A stretch of DNA of 64,000 nucleotides from Desulforhopalus sp. IMCC35007 (GTDB lineage Bacteria > Desulfobacterota > Desulfobulbia > Desulfobulbales > Desulfocapsaceae), in NCBI RefSeq assembly GCF_005116575.1, contig NZ_SWCN01000007.1, forward strand, positions 62,001 through 126,000. Reading direction: 5' to 3'. This document shows positions 49,265 to 57,178 of this stretch, piece after piece. A model generated the notes under the pieces. The model was not told where the DNA came from, ran no database searches, and was given only the letters and a program-made list of their open reading frames with translations. Each line of letters begins with the position of its first letter. Position 1 is the first letter of the stretch. A program made the translations under genes and the position numbers.

Positions 49265-51088
49265 ATGAAGCCTACAGATGCCACAAAACCCGCTAATACG
49301 AGTGACAATAAAATAATCTGCGGTGAATTCTGCAAACTTCCACCCATCTATGCTGCTCCTAATGCTCTCACTGAAAGAATTAAAGAACTGAATTGTCTCT
49401 ACAGTATCTCAAGCCTTCTTGAGAATCAGGACGGAACTCTGGACTGGATTCTTTCTCGCGCAGTAGAACTTATCCCTGCCGCTTTGCAGTATCCAGAACT
49501 GGCCTGCTCCTGTATCAAGCTGGATGGTCATGAGTATGTCTCTGCTAAATTTAAACGGACCCAATGGTGCCGAAATACCAAGATCATGCTCAATGATCGC
49601 CATGTAGGGGACCTGGATGTTTTTTATACCCAGTCAACCTCAACCGGAAACAGTGGCTTGTTTCTTGAGGAAGAATCCCACCTATTGCAAGCTATCAGCG
49701 AACGTTTAAGCAAAGTTTTGTGGCGGAAACTTTCCGAAGAAGCGTTGAAGGAGAGTGAAGAGCGATATCGGGTCCTGACGGAACAGGTTACCGACGGCGT
49801 AGTGTTGGCTCAAAATGCACGATTTTGCTATGTGAACCCTGCATTTTGTGAAATGTTCAATATATCGTCACCAAAGGCTGTTATCGACAACAAGCTCCTT
49901 CGTCCCGGTGCGGGTGAGGTCGAAGAAATCAAGCAAATGTACCAGGGATATACCGACAACTACAGCAAAAATAAGGCCGACAATGTACATTGTTTTTCCC
50001 GTCCTGGAAAATCTATTTGGATACAAGTCTGCCACACTCCGATCACCTTCAGAGGACAACCGGCACTTCTGTCTACTTTTAAAGATGTCACGGAAATCAA
50101 AGAGCAGCAGGTTGCGGCGCAGAGTATGGCTGACCAACTCCACGACGAAAACCAGGTATTGCGTGCTTCCTTGAATGAACGTTATCGGTTTGGCAACATT
50201 CTCGGTCGATCTCCGGTTATGCAAGAAGTCTACGAACTGATAATGAAGGCAGCTGTAACTGATGCCAGCGTTGCAATTTTCGGTGAATCTGGCTCTGGTA
50301 AAGAGTTAGTTGCTCAAGCCATTCACGAATACAGCCCAAGAAAAAACAACCGCTTTGTCGCAGTTAACTGTGGTGCAATTCAAGAATCCATCTTTGAGCG
50401 AGAGTTTTTTGGCCATCGCAAAGGCTCTTTTTCAAGTGCCCATGCAGACTCTGCTGGCTATTTAGATATGGCCAATAAAGGCACTCTTTTCCTTGATGAA
50501 GTGAGCGAACTTACCGTCAATATGCAGGCTAAACTACTCAGAGCCATTGAAGGCGGAGGATATCGACCTGTAGGTGGTACTGAAACAATCGATTCAGATT
50601 TCCGAATTATATCAGCCTCCAATGTTTCTTTAAGTGAAAAAGTAACCAATGGACAGATGCGCAACGACTTTTTCTATCGGCTGCAGATTATACAAATACG
50701 ATTGCCGCCTCTGCGCCAGCGAAAACAAGATATCTCTCTGTTGGTTGACCATTTTGTCCAAAAGATGTCTCCATCATCGAGTTTAACTACAATTCCGGGA
50801 CATGTTATGGATGTCTTCATGGAGTACGATTGGCCTGGTAATGTACGTGAATTGCGGAATGTCCTGCAGCGTTACCTGGCTCTTGGACGACTCGAGTTTA
50901 TTTCACCGGACAGGACAGTAAACACAATCTCGATGGAAGCACAGTTGAACCTTCCCCAGGCTGTGCGACAACTTGAAGAATCCCTTATCGGTCAAGCGTT
51001 GCAACTTACAAATGGCAACCGAACCAAGGCTGCCAACCTCCTTGGTATTTCCCGAAGAGCTCTCTCCCGAAAAAACATTCTGCCTTAA
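49265..51088 (+). CDS. Sigma-54-type enhancer-binding activator (GAF-like, PAS, AAA+, Fis HTH)
   Basis: A 607-residue NtrC-family protein without a receiver domain. The N-terminal 150 residues look GAF-like, a PAS domain spans about 165-285, the AAA+ domain about 310-545, and a Fis-type HTH closes the protein (GNRTKAANLLGISRRALSRK). AAA+ motifs: Walker A FGESGSGKE, Walker B GTLFLDEVSEL and the Arg-finger region RNDFFYRLQ. The sigma-54 contact loop, normally GAFTGA, reads GSFSSA: Thr to Ser and Gly to Ser. The HTH ends unusually soon after the recognition helix. A candidate enhancer and a -24/-12 promoter lie immediately downstream, so the small protein and pnt genes are its probable targets. 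Small-molecule sensing is inferred from the PAS and GAF-like parts. Confidence 0.88.
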   Translation: MKPTDATKPANTSDNKIICGEFCKLPPIYAAPNALTERIKELNCLYSISSLLENQDGTLDWILSRAVELIPAALQYPELACSCIKLDGHEYVSAKFKRTQWCRNTKIMLNDRHVGDLDVFYTQSTSTGNSGLFLEEESHLLQAISERLSKVLWRKLSEEALKESEERYRVLTEQVTDGVVLAQNARFCYVNPAFCEMFNISSPKAVIDNKLLRPGAGEVEEIKQMYQGYTDNYSKNKADNVHCFSRPGKSIWIQVCHTPITFRGQPALLSTFKDVTEIKEQQVAAQSMADQLHDENQVLRASLNERYRFGNILGRSPVMQEVYELIMKAAVTDASVAIFGESGSGKELVAQAIHEYSPRKNNRFVAVNCGAIQESIFEREFFGHRKGSFSSAHADSAGYLDMANKGTLFLDEVSELTVNMQAKLLRAIEGGGYRPVGGTETIDSDFRIISASNVSLSEKVTNGQMRNDFFYRLQIIQIRLPPLRQRKQDISLLVDHFVQKMSPSSSLTTIPGHVMDVFMEYDWPGNVRELRNVLQRYLALGRLEFISPDRTVNTISMEAQLNLPQAVRQLEESLIGQALQLTNGNRTKAANLLGISRRALSRKNILP

Positions 51089-51092
51089 ATAC

Positions 51093-51119
51093 CAATATCG
51101 CCCACTTTGGGCGATATTG
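51093..51119. promoter_or_regulatory. Perfect 12-bp-arm inverted repeat, candidate enhancer (UAS)
   Basis: CAATATCGCCCA (51093-51104), loop CTT, TGGGCGATATTG (51108-51119). It overlaps a second pairing, TTGGGC/GCCCAA (51107-51124). It begins four bases after the activator's stop and lies about 150 bases upstream of the -24/-12 promoter, the usual distance for an enhancer bound by a Fis-type HTH dimer. It could also act as a terminator hairpin for the activator mRNA, but no T-run follows. Confidence 0.6.
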
Positions 51120-51178
51120 CCCAATTACATTATACCACAAGATTCCAAATATTTAGATGTGTTCTCTTGTGTGGCGCC

Positions 51179-51198
51179 GGGCGGATTCGCCCTTTTTT
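51179..51198 (+). terminator. Intrinsic terminator of the activator gene
   Basis: GGGCG-GATT-CGCCC stem-loop (51179-51192) followed by six T residues (51193-51198). The stem is short but GC-only and followed by a good T-run, about 90 bases after the activator stop and before the sigma-54 promoter. Confidence 0.6.
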
Positions 51199-51266
51199 CT
51201 TCCTTGGTTGTTTTTCTATTTAAAGATTTACATAATAATATCAACACTATATGTGTTTTGTAGATT

Positions 51267-51284
51267 TTGGCATCATCCTTGCGA
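51267..51284 (+). promoter_or_regulatory. Sigma-54 (-24/-12) promoter
   Basis: TTGGCATCATCCTTGC: GG at 51269-51270 and GC at 51281-51282, separated by exactly 10 bases as required for RpoN. The TTGGCA and TTGC halves fit the consensus TGGCACG-N4-TTGC. It lies about 85-95 bases before the ATG of the small helical protein and just downstream of the activator gene and inverted repeat. Confidence 0.8.
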
Positions 51285-51378
51285 TATCAGTGACCAGAAG
51301 GATGTGAATTCTCGTATGGTTCACTTCATTGATACAAATAGAGCGGCGATCAATACGTCCATAACAAGGAGAAAAAAA

Positions 51379-51810
51379 ATGCAACCTGACCCTTTTGGAA
51401 ACCTAAGAGACTGGGGCCCAGCACTCGAAAAAATATGTCAATTAGCGGACGAAGGTAACTTGAGTGATTGTCAATCTGGTTTGACACGGATACTTCGTTA
51501 CCGTGACAACTGGAGACTTCGTGAAGAAGCACTGCTCAGGATCGGAAAGATCAATACACCTGAAGATCCGATGGTTCGCCAGATCCTCAATATTATCGAA
51601 GATGAAAGACTCTACTATGACGTAAGAATTCTTGCCTGTCAAACCATGGCGGAATTAATGAAGAACAGCTCCGGAAGATTTTATGCTGCAACAGAGACAG
51701 ATATATTGAACGTAGTAAAAGTATTGTCTTCTACCCCGCAGCCCCCTATTTTCGAGCAGGCACTGAAAAAACTATACTCCGTAGGACGCGAAAAATTCTG
51801 TGTTGTTTAA
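51379..51810 (+). CDS. Small HEAT-like helical protein, first gene of the sigma-54 transcript
   Basis: A 143-residue soluble protein starting MQPDPFGNLRDWG. The ATG at 51379 follows AACAAGGAGAAAAAAA, a strong ribosome-binding site; the frame upstream is not needed. It is built of alternating amphipathic helices (ALEKICQLADEGN, LTRILRYRDNWRLREEALLRIGKI, VRILACQTMAELMKN, FEQALKKLY), a pattern like HEAT/Armadillo repeats used for protein contacts. No enzyme motif is present. It is preceded by the -24/-12 promoter and followed 87 bases later by pntAA, so a helper or regulatory role for the transhydrogenase is possible but unproven. Confidence 0.7.
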   Translation: MQPDPFGNLRDWGPALEKICQLADEGNLSDCQSGLTRILRYRDNWRLREEALLRIGKINTPEDPMVRQILNIIEDERLYYDVRILACQTMAELMKNSSGRFYAATETDILNVVKVLSSTPQPPIFEQALKKLYSVGREKFCVV

Positions 51811-51897
51811 TACTGTTTTTGACTGACCATGTTTATGCAAAGCGCAAAGAATCGCTAACAAACCAAATCTCTAAATTACTCTTGTGTGAGGTAAATA

Positions 51898-53052
51898 ATG
51901 TTGATTGTAATCCCCAGAGAAATCATGGCTGAAGAAAAAAGAGTAGCAGCGACACCGGACACCGTCAAAAAATATATTGCTCTGGGTTATACCGTTGCTG
52001 TCGAAGCCGGTGCCGGTGAAGGTATCTTCATCTCTGATCAAGAGTATAAAGATGCTGGGGCTACCATGAGCACCGATGTTGAAAAAATGCTGGGTGAAGC
52101 GGATATCGTTCTGAAGGTTAAGGAGCCCAAGTTCAACAAAAAAACGAACAAGCACGAAGTGGAAATGCTGCGCAACGACAGTATTCTGATCACCTTCCTC
52201 CATCCCGCCGCTCCGGGTAACCATCAGATGGTAAAAGATCTGCAACGCAAAAACATCACTTCACTGACCATGGATGGTATTCCACGAATATCCCGTGCCC
52301 AGAGAATGGACGCACTGTCATCAATGAGTGCTCTCACCGGGTATAAATCAGTAATCATGGCTGCCAACCAGATGCCCAAGTTTATTCCTATGGTCGGCAC
52401 TGCCATCGGTACAATCAAGCCTGCAAACTTTCTGGTCATCGGTATCGGCGTGGTTGGTCTTCAGGCAATCGCCACTGCCAAACGCCTTGGTGGTGTTGTT
52501 AAGGCTCTGGATATCCGCAAAAACGCCTCTGTTGAGGGAGACAGCCTTGGCGGCAAGGTTATTGAATTTGATATTCCTCAGGAATTGGCCGTTGCAGCTG
52601 GCGGCTATGCCAAGTCACTCGATGAACAATGGTTGAGCAAAGAGCGTGCTCTTATTCGGGAGTACGTGAAAGATACCGACGTAATTATCCTTAGTGCGCT
52701 GGTACCAGGCGAAATAGCACCGGTGCTTATTACCGATGAGATGCTGGCTGAAATGAAGCCCGGTTCCATCATAATCGACGTGTCCATCGACCAGGGTGGT
52801 AACTGTGAAGTGACTGAGGCCGGTGTCTGGATTGAAAAACACGGCGTACAGATTTGCGGTATCAATAATATCCCAGGCCGCATGGCAGTTCATGCGAGCT
52901 GGTTATATGCCAACAATATTGTGCACTATCTCGAGAACCTGTTCAAAGGTAAAAAAGAAATTGATCTTAACGATGAGATCGTTAAAGGCTCACTGGTTAC
53001 TCATAATAGAAAAATCCTTCATGAAGGTATGTTGAAGGCGATGAAAGAGTAG
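51898..53052 (+). CDS. pntAA: NAD(P) transhydrogenase subunit alpha part 1 (domain I, NAD(H)-binding)
   Basis: A 384-residue domain I protein related to alanine dehydrogenase. It has IPREIMAEEKRVAATPDTVKKY at the N-terminus, VEAGAGEGIFISDQEY, MDGIPRISRAQRMDALSSM near residue 130 (a family loop), the NAD-binding FLVIGIGVVGLQAIATAKRLGG near 180 and LVPGEIAPVLITDEML with IDVSIDQGGNCE near 285. It binds NAD(H) on the cytoplasmic face and exchanges hydride with domain III. The split from the membrane part (encoded next) is the common three-gene arrangement. GTGAGGTAAATA precedes the ATG. The 121-base gap to pntAB contains an imperfect CAGCCG/CGGCTG inverted repeat. Confidence 0.93.
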   Translation: MLIVIPREIMAEEKRVAATPDTVKKYIALGYTVAVEAGAGEGIFISDQEYKDAGATMSTDVEKMLGEADIVLKVKEPKFNKKTNKHEVEMLRNDSILITFLHPAAPGNHQMVKDLQRKNITSLTMDGIPRISRAQRMDALSSMSALTGYKSVIMAANQMPKFIPMVGTAIGTIKPANFLVIGIGVVGLQAIATAKRLGGVVKALDIRKNASVEGDSLGGKVIEFDIPQELAVAAGGYAKSLDEQWLSKERALIREYVKDTDVIILSALVPGEIAPVLITDEMLAEMKPGSIIIDVSIDQGGNCEVTEAGVWIEKHGVQICGINNIPGRMAVHASWLYANNIVHYLENLFKGKKEIDLNDEIVKGSLVTHNRKILHEGMLKAMKE

Positions 53053-53173
53053 ATCTTCGCCTCCCGAATCCCAGAAGATGGGTAGTAAAAAACAGCCGGT
53101 CGGGTAATTATCGGTCGGCTGGCTCTATTTACTGCGGCCCTCACCCACTGTATTCCAATCCGGAGCGAGTACC

Positions 53174-53464
53174 ATGTTGAATCTGATCCTGATGATCGTT
53201 GTGTTTTTTTGTTCTTTTGCAATCGGCTACCTGCTGATTTCAAGGGTGCCACCCTTACTGCACACCCCCTTGATGTCTATGACCAATGCGATCTCTGCCA
53301 TTACGATTCTGGCGGCGCTCATCCTGTTCGCTGTGCCGACAACACCTGTTGAAAAAATTTTCGGCTCTATCGCTATCATTACCGCAACCTTTAATGTGGT
53401 CGGCGGTTTTGCAATCACTCATAAGATGCTGAAGATGTTCAAAGGCAAAAAGAAACAAGCCTGA
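53174..53464 (+). CDS. pntAB: NAD(P) transhydrogenase subunit alpha part 2 (membrane)
   Basis: A 96-residue protein with three hydrophobic segments (about 3-24, 38-56 and 62-82) and a lysine-rich C-terminus. SRVPPLLHTPLMSMTNAISAITIL and the ATFNVVGGFAITHKML end are diagnostic of the PntAB subunit, which supplies the first membrane helices of the proton channel. It pairs with the domain II part of PntB. GGAGCGAG precedes the ATG, and the gene ends 25 bases before pntB. Confidence 0.93.
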   Translation: MLNLILMIVVFFCSFAIGYLLISRVPPLLHTPLMSMTNAISAITILAALILFAVPTTPVEKIFGSIAIITATFNVVGGFAITHKMLKMFKGKKKQA

Positions 53465-53489
53465 AGAAATAACTGAGGAACCCACTGAC

Positions 53490-56015
53490 ATGAATATGTT
53501 CATTGACTTCACCGTAATCGCAATTCTCATTGCTGGCATCTGGCAGTTTCGCTTACCCCACACTGCGAAAGTTGGAAATCTGACAGCTGCTTTTGCCTTT
53601 TTCCTGGCCTTCGTCCTCATCCTCTACCGTAATGGCATTATGGATCTCGGCACTGTTGTCATATCGCTCATAGTGGGTTCACTGGCAGGCTATGCTCTCG
53701 CCAGGGTGGTCACTATGATCCAGGTTCCAGCCATGGTGGCTTTTCAACATGGGTGTGGTGGTGTCGCCGCCTTTCTCGTTGCCTTAGTAGAGTTAAGCCG
53801 TACAACCATTGACTTAAGCCTGATTAGTGAAATCTCTGGAGTTCTTGGCCTTGCTATTGGCTCACTGACGTTTAGCGGCAGTATGATCGCCAGCGCTAAG
53901 CTTGCTGGTAAAATGCGACAGGCCCCCCAGGTTCTGGACAAGCATAATCTTTACGTGATCATCAATCTTGTTGCCATCGTTGTGGTTGGGGCTCTCTCGC
54001 TAATGGTACCACATGGTTTTGCTCTCGTTCTATTTGTATTCGAGATACTTCTCGGCGCCTGCTTTGGTATACTTGTGGCGATGCGTATCGGCGGTGCCGA
54101 TATGCCTGTGCTTATTTCATCACTCAATGCTACAGCTGGTGTGGCAGCGTCCCTCTGCGGTATGATCATTGAAAACCAACTGTTGATCGCCTTTGGCGCA
54201 ACCGTTGCTGCATCCGGTTCGATACTCACCTATGTCATGTGTAAAGCGATGAACCGCAAGCTTGGCAAGGTAATTTTCCCTGATTATAAACCGAAAAAAG
54301 CCGGGTTACAAACTTCAGTAAGAGACAGTGCTGTCCCTGTACAACCTGCGCCAGCTGGTGCACCTGCAGTGGAAAACGACCAGGCCGCTGCAAGCCGCGC
54401 CATAAAAGAAGCTCAAAGAATCATCATTGTTCCGGGTTACGGCATGGCGCTTGCCAAAGCTGGGACTGAGGTTGCAACCCTGGCAAATGAACTCATAGCC
54501 CTGGGCAAAGATGTAAAATACGCCATCCATCCCGTAGCCGGCCGGATGCCAGGCCACATGAACGTGTTACTGGCTGAAGCTGGGGTTGATTATGACATGC
54601 TGGTTGAAATGGAGGCCATCAATCCAGAATTTCATGCCACTGATCTGGTATTGGTCGTCGGTTCCTGTGACGTGGTGAATCCGGCTGCCATCAAAGTCGA
54701 GGGAACTCCCATTTCGGGCATGCCGATTCTCAAGGCCCATGAAGCAAAAAAAGTGATCTGCTGCAACTTTGATCGTAAACCTGGATACTCCGGAGTGGAA
54801 AACTCGCTCTATGACCAGGACAACTGCATCTTGCTCGAGGGTGATGCCAAAAAGACGGTGCAGATTCTTCTGAATTCTCTGACCGGTGAACCAGCAGGTG
54901 CGTCTGATATCGGTAAACCTGCTTCTGAATCGGGTTATACAAAGGCTGGCAACATGCTGAAAGCCTCCAAACGGGTGATCATCGTGCCCGGCTACGGTAT
55001 GGCTCTGGCCAAGGCACAGGAAGACGTAGCTAATCTGGCAGAAGATCTCACTAATATGGGCGCAGACGTAAAATACGCTATCCATCCGGTAGCAGGTCGG
55101 ATGCCAGGGCATATGAACGTACTGCTTGCAGAAGCCGGTGTTGATTATGATATGCTCGTGGAGATGGACGCCATCAACCAAGAGTTTGAGGCCACTGACC
55201 TGGTGCTGGTCGTCGGTGCCTGTGATGTTGTCAACCCTTCAGCAATAGAGGTTGAAGGGACACCGATCTCTGGAATGCCCATTCTCATGGTGCATAAGGC
55301 TAAAAATGTTATCTGCTGTAACTTTGACCGCAAACCCGGATACTCTGGCGTGGAGAACTCACTCTATGATCAGGACAACACTGTACTGCTCGAGGGGGAT
55401 GCAAAAAAAACAGTCCAGGAACTTCGCAAGGCGCTTATCACCGAGACAGCCTCTGAAGTATCTGCCATCCCTGCCAATCCAGTAGTAGTCGATACTATTT
55501 CTGAAGCAGTTCGGGTTTTAGCTACCGCAAAAAGTGTGGTAATCATTCCCGGCTATGGCATGGCACTGGCCAAAGCCCAGTTGAAACTGGTTGAGATGGT
55601 TTCCCTACTCGAACAGCGCGGCGTGAGTGTCAAATACGCCATCCACCCTGTGGCTGGACGGATGCCAGGCCACATGAACGTTCTGCTGGCCGAGGCGGAT
55701 GTTGAATATGAAAACCTGCTTGAGATGGAAGATGTTAATCCGCTCTTTGCAGAAACTGATGTTGCAATGGTTGTCGGGGCCTGTGATGTCGTCAACCCCG
55801 CAGCCATTGAAAGTGAAGGAACCCCCATTTCCGGTATGCCGATCCTGCTGGCCCAGGACGCCAAACATATTATTGTCTGCAACTTTGATACAAATCCCGG
55901 TTACTCTGGTGTCCCTAATCCACTGTATAGCAACAGTAAAACGATACTACTTACTGGTGATGCCAGAGAAACCATAAACAACCTGCACGCAGCATTACAA
56001 AATGTCGATGTTTGA
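53490..56015 (+). CDS. pntB: NAD(P) transhydrogenase subunit beta with three tandem NADP-binding domains III
   Basis: One intact 841-residue frame; PntB is normally about 460. Residues 1 to about 275 form the membrane domain II (MVAFQHGCGG with the channel His, SLNATAGVAASLCGM). Three full domain III copies follow at about 300-466, 485-651 and 672-841. Each has an IVPGYGMALAKA or IIPGYGMALAKA loop, HPVAGRMPGHMNVLLAEA, a DVVNP motif and EGTPISGMPIL. The copies share long identical protein blocks but differ at many synonymous sites, so the duplication is old and selected. The Lys-Arg that holds the NADP 2'-phosphate in E. coli is replaced (CNFDRKPGYSG in copies 1 and 2, CNFDTNPGYSG in copy 3). 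It couples hydride transfer from NADH to NADP+ with proton entry. Confidence 0.93.
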   Translation: MNMFIDFTVIAILIAGIWQFRLPHTAKVGNLTAAFAFFLAFVLILYRNGIMDLGTVVISLIVGSLAGYALARVVTMIQVPAMVAFQHGCGGVAAFLVALVELSRTTIDLSLISEISGVLGLAIGSLTFSGSMIASAKLAGKMRQAPQVLDKHNLYVIINLVAIVVVGALSLMVPHGFALVLFVFEILLGACFGILVAMRIGGADMPVLISSLNATAGVAASLCGMIIENQLLIAFGATVAASGSILTYVMCKAMNRKLGKVIFPDYKPKKAGLQTSVRDSAVPVQPAPAGAPAVENDQAAASRAIKEAQRIIIVPGYGMALAKAGTEVATLANELIALGKDVKYAIHPVAGRMPGHMNVLLAEAGVDYDMLVEMEAINPEFHATDLVLVVGSCDVVNPAAIKVEGTPISGMPILKAHEAKKVICCNFDRKPGYSGVENSLYDQDNCILLEGDAKKTVQILLNSLTGEPAGASDIGKPASESGYTKAGNMLKASKRVIIVPGYGMALAKAQEDVANLAEDLTNMGADVKYAIHPVAGRMPGHMNVLLAEAGVDYDMLVEMDAINQEFEATDLVLVVGACDVVNPSAIEVEGTPISGMPILMVHKAKNVICCNFDRKPGYSGVENSLYDQDNTVLLEGDAKKTVQELRKALITETASEVSAIPANPVVVDTISEAVRVLATAKSVVIIPGYGMALAKAQLKLVEMVSLLEQRGVSVKYAIHPVAGRMPGHMNVLLAEADVEYENLLEMEDVNPLFAETDVAMVVGACDVVNPAAIESEGTPISGMPILLAQDAKHIIVCNFDTNPGYSGVPNPLYSNSKTILLTGDARETINNLHAALQNVDV

Positions 56016-56060
56016 GTTTTGGGAACGAAAATGGGTCATCACATCAACAACGGAGCAGCG

Positions 56061-57107
56061 ATGAATGTTATGTTGACAGAATTATTACATTTTATGTCGC
56101 GCCCCAATATTGCTGTGGACCTTGGTACCGCTAATACTCGTATTTATAGTTCACTTAACGGGGAGACGACAGACAATCCCTCTTCAATAAACCTCGTTGT
56201 AAGAAAAACAACACCTGTTTCAAATGAGTATTTTCAGTATATCAATAATAAAATTTCAACCAAGCCACTTCGTCGTGGTGTAATTGTTGATTTGAAAAAT
56301 GCTACGATATTGCTGAAAAAATTAGTGAATAAGAATAGAAAATCTCTTCTTTCACCAATGGCCCTGGCCACCGCTCCCATAGGCACTACAGAGAAGGAGC
56401 GGGACCTCCTTCGCAAAGCACTTATGAATGCCGGGACATCGCATGTGGCAATAATTCCAGAAAGCCGGGCTGCTGCTATAGGAGCCGGACTCGACCTTGC
56501 TCTTCCCCAGGCGCAAATGCTTTTAGATATTGGTGATGGAGTAACTGAAATGGCGGTGTTTCGGGGAGGACGCATCCTATATCATGCAACAGTTCATTTA
56601 GCGTGCAGTGATCTTCACAGATCGGTGCGCTCCACAATCCTTGCAAGACACAGGGTGCAACTGGAGAATGCTTCTATTGAAAAATTGACCCATGTAATCT
56701 CATCCATGCAAAATGAACAGGAATCCAATGTCGGAATATTTGATGTTAGCGGTATTGATGCAGTCCAGGGAAAGAGAGTTCATTGTTGCCTCAACAGGAA
56801 AGATGTTATCAATGCACTAGAACCGGTACTGATGAAAATTACTGTTATTATTGTTAATTTTTTAAAAAAACTACCGGATAAAATCTATTCTGAAATCTTG
56901 GAATCAGGAATTACTTTGACAGGCGGTGGAGCTTGTATCGCAGGAATGGATAGCCTGATAGCAAGGAGAACCAACATCAAAGTTAGAGTTGCACTTGATC
57001 CGTTGCATGCAGTCATAAATGGTGCACGACTATCATTGAACTATTGGATTGGTAAGGAAGATGGTTGGGAAAATTTTACCTGGCCGAAGTTGACTGCTTT
57101 TCGTTAG
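56061..57107 (+). CDS. MreB-like bacterial actin homologue
   Basis: A 348-residue actin-fold ATPase. The N-terminus MNVMLTELLHFMSRPN could form a membrane-binding amphipathic helix. Nucleotide motifs are IAVDLGTANTRIY (phosphate 1), LLDIGDGVTEMAVF (phosphate 2) and LTGGGACIAGMDSLIARRT (adenosine). The NxxxYxxG-type start of shape-determining MreB (TPNTLIYxxG) is altered to TANTRIYSSLNG, and no mreC, mreD or rodA is near, so this is probably a diverged paralogue rather than the housekeeping filament. The frame opens at a TTG at 56019, but the ATG at 56061 follows CGGAGCAGC. It starts 45 bases after pntB and continues the same transcript. Confidence 0.82.
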   Translation: MNVMLTELLHFMSRPNIAVDLGTANTRIYSSLNGETTDNPSSINLVVRKTTPVSNEYFQYINNKISTKPLRRGVIVDLKNATILLKKLVNKNRKSLLSPMALATAPIGTTEKERDLLRKALMNAGTSHVAIIPESRAAAIGAGLDLALPQAQMLLDIGDGVTEMAVFRGGRILYHATVHLACSDLHRSVRSTILARHRVQLENASIEKLTHVISSMQNEQESNVGIFDVSGIDAVQGKRVHCCLNRKDVINALEPVLMKITVIIVNFLKKLPDKIYSEILESGITLTGGGACIAGMDSLIARRTNIKVRVALDPLHAVINGARLSLNYWIGKEDGWENFTWPKLTAFR

Positions 57108-57178
57108 AAATAGGCAGTATCGTTCTTGAAAAAAACTAACTTTAATTCTTCTTCTATCGACTGTCTGAGGTCCACATT

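Noticed and set aside
51061-51124. A6 run near the end of the activator gene as a frameshift site, since the HTH ends abruptly
   Set aside because: The alternative frame reads through the inverted repeat without any conserved HTH extension, so the annotated stop is more likely real.
54567-55181. 204-residue frame antisense to the repeated part of pntB
   Set aside because: Shadow frame that repeats itself because domain III repeats on the other strand.
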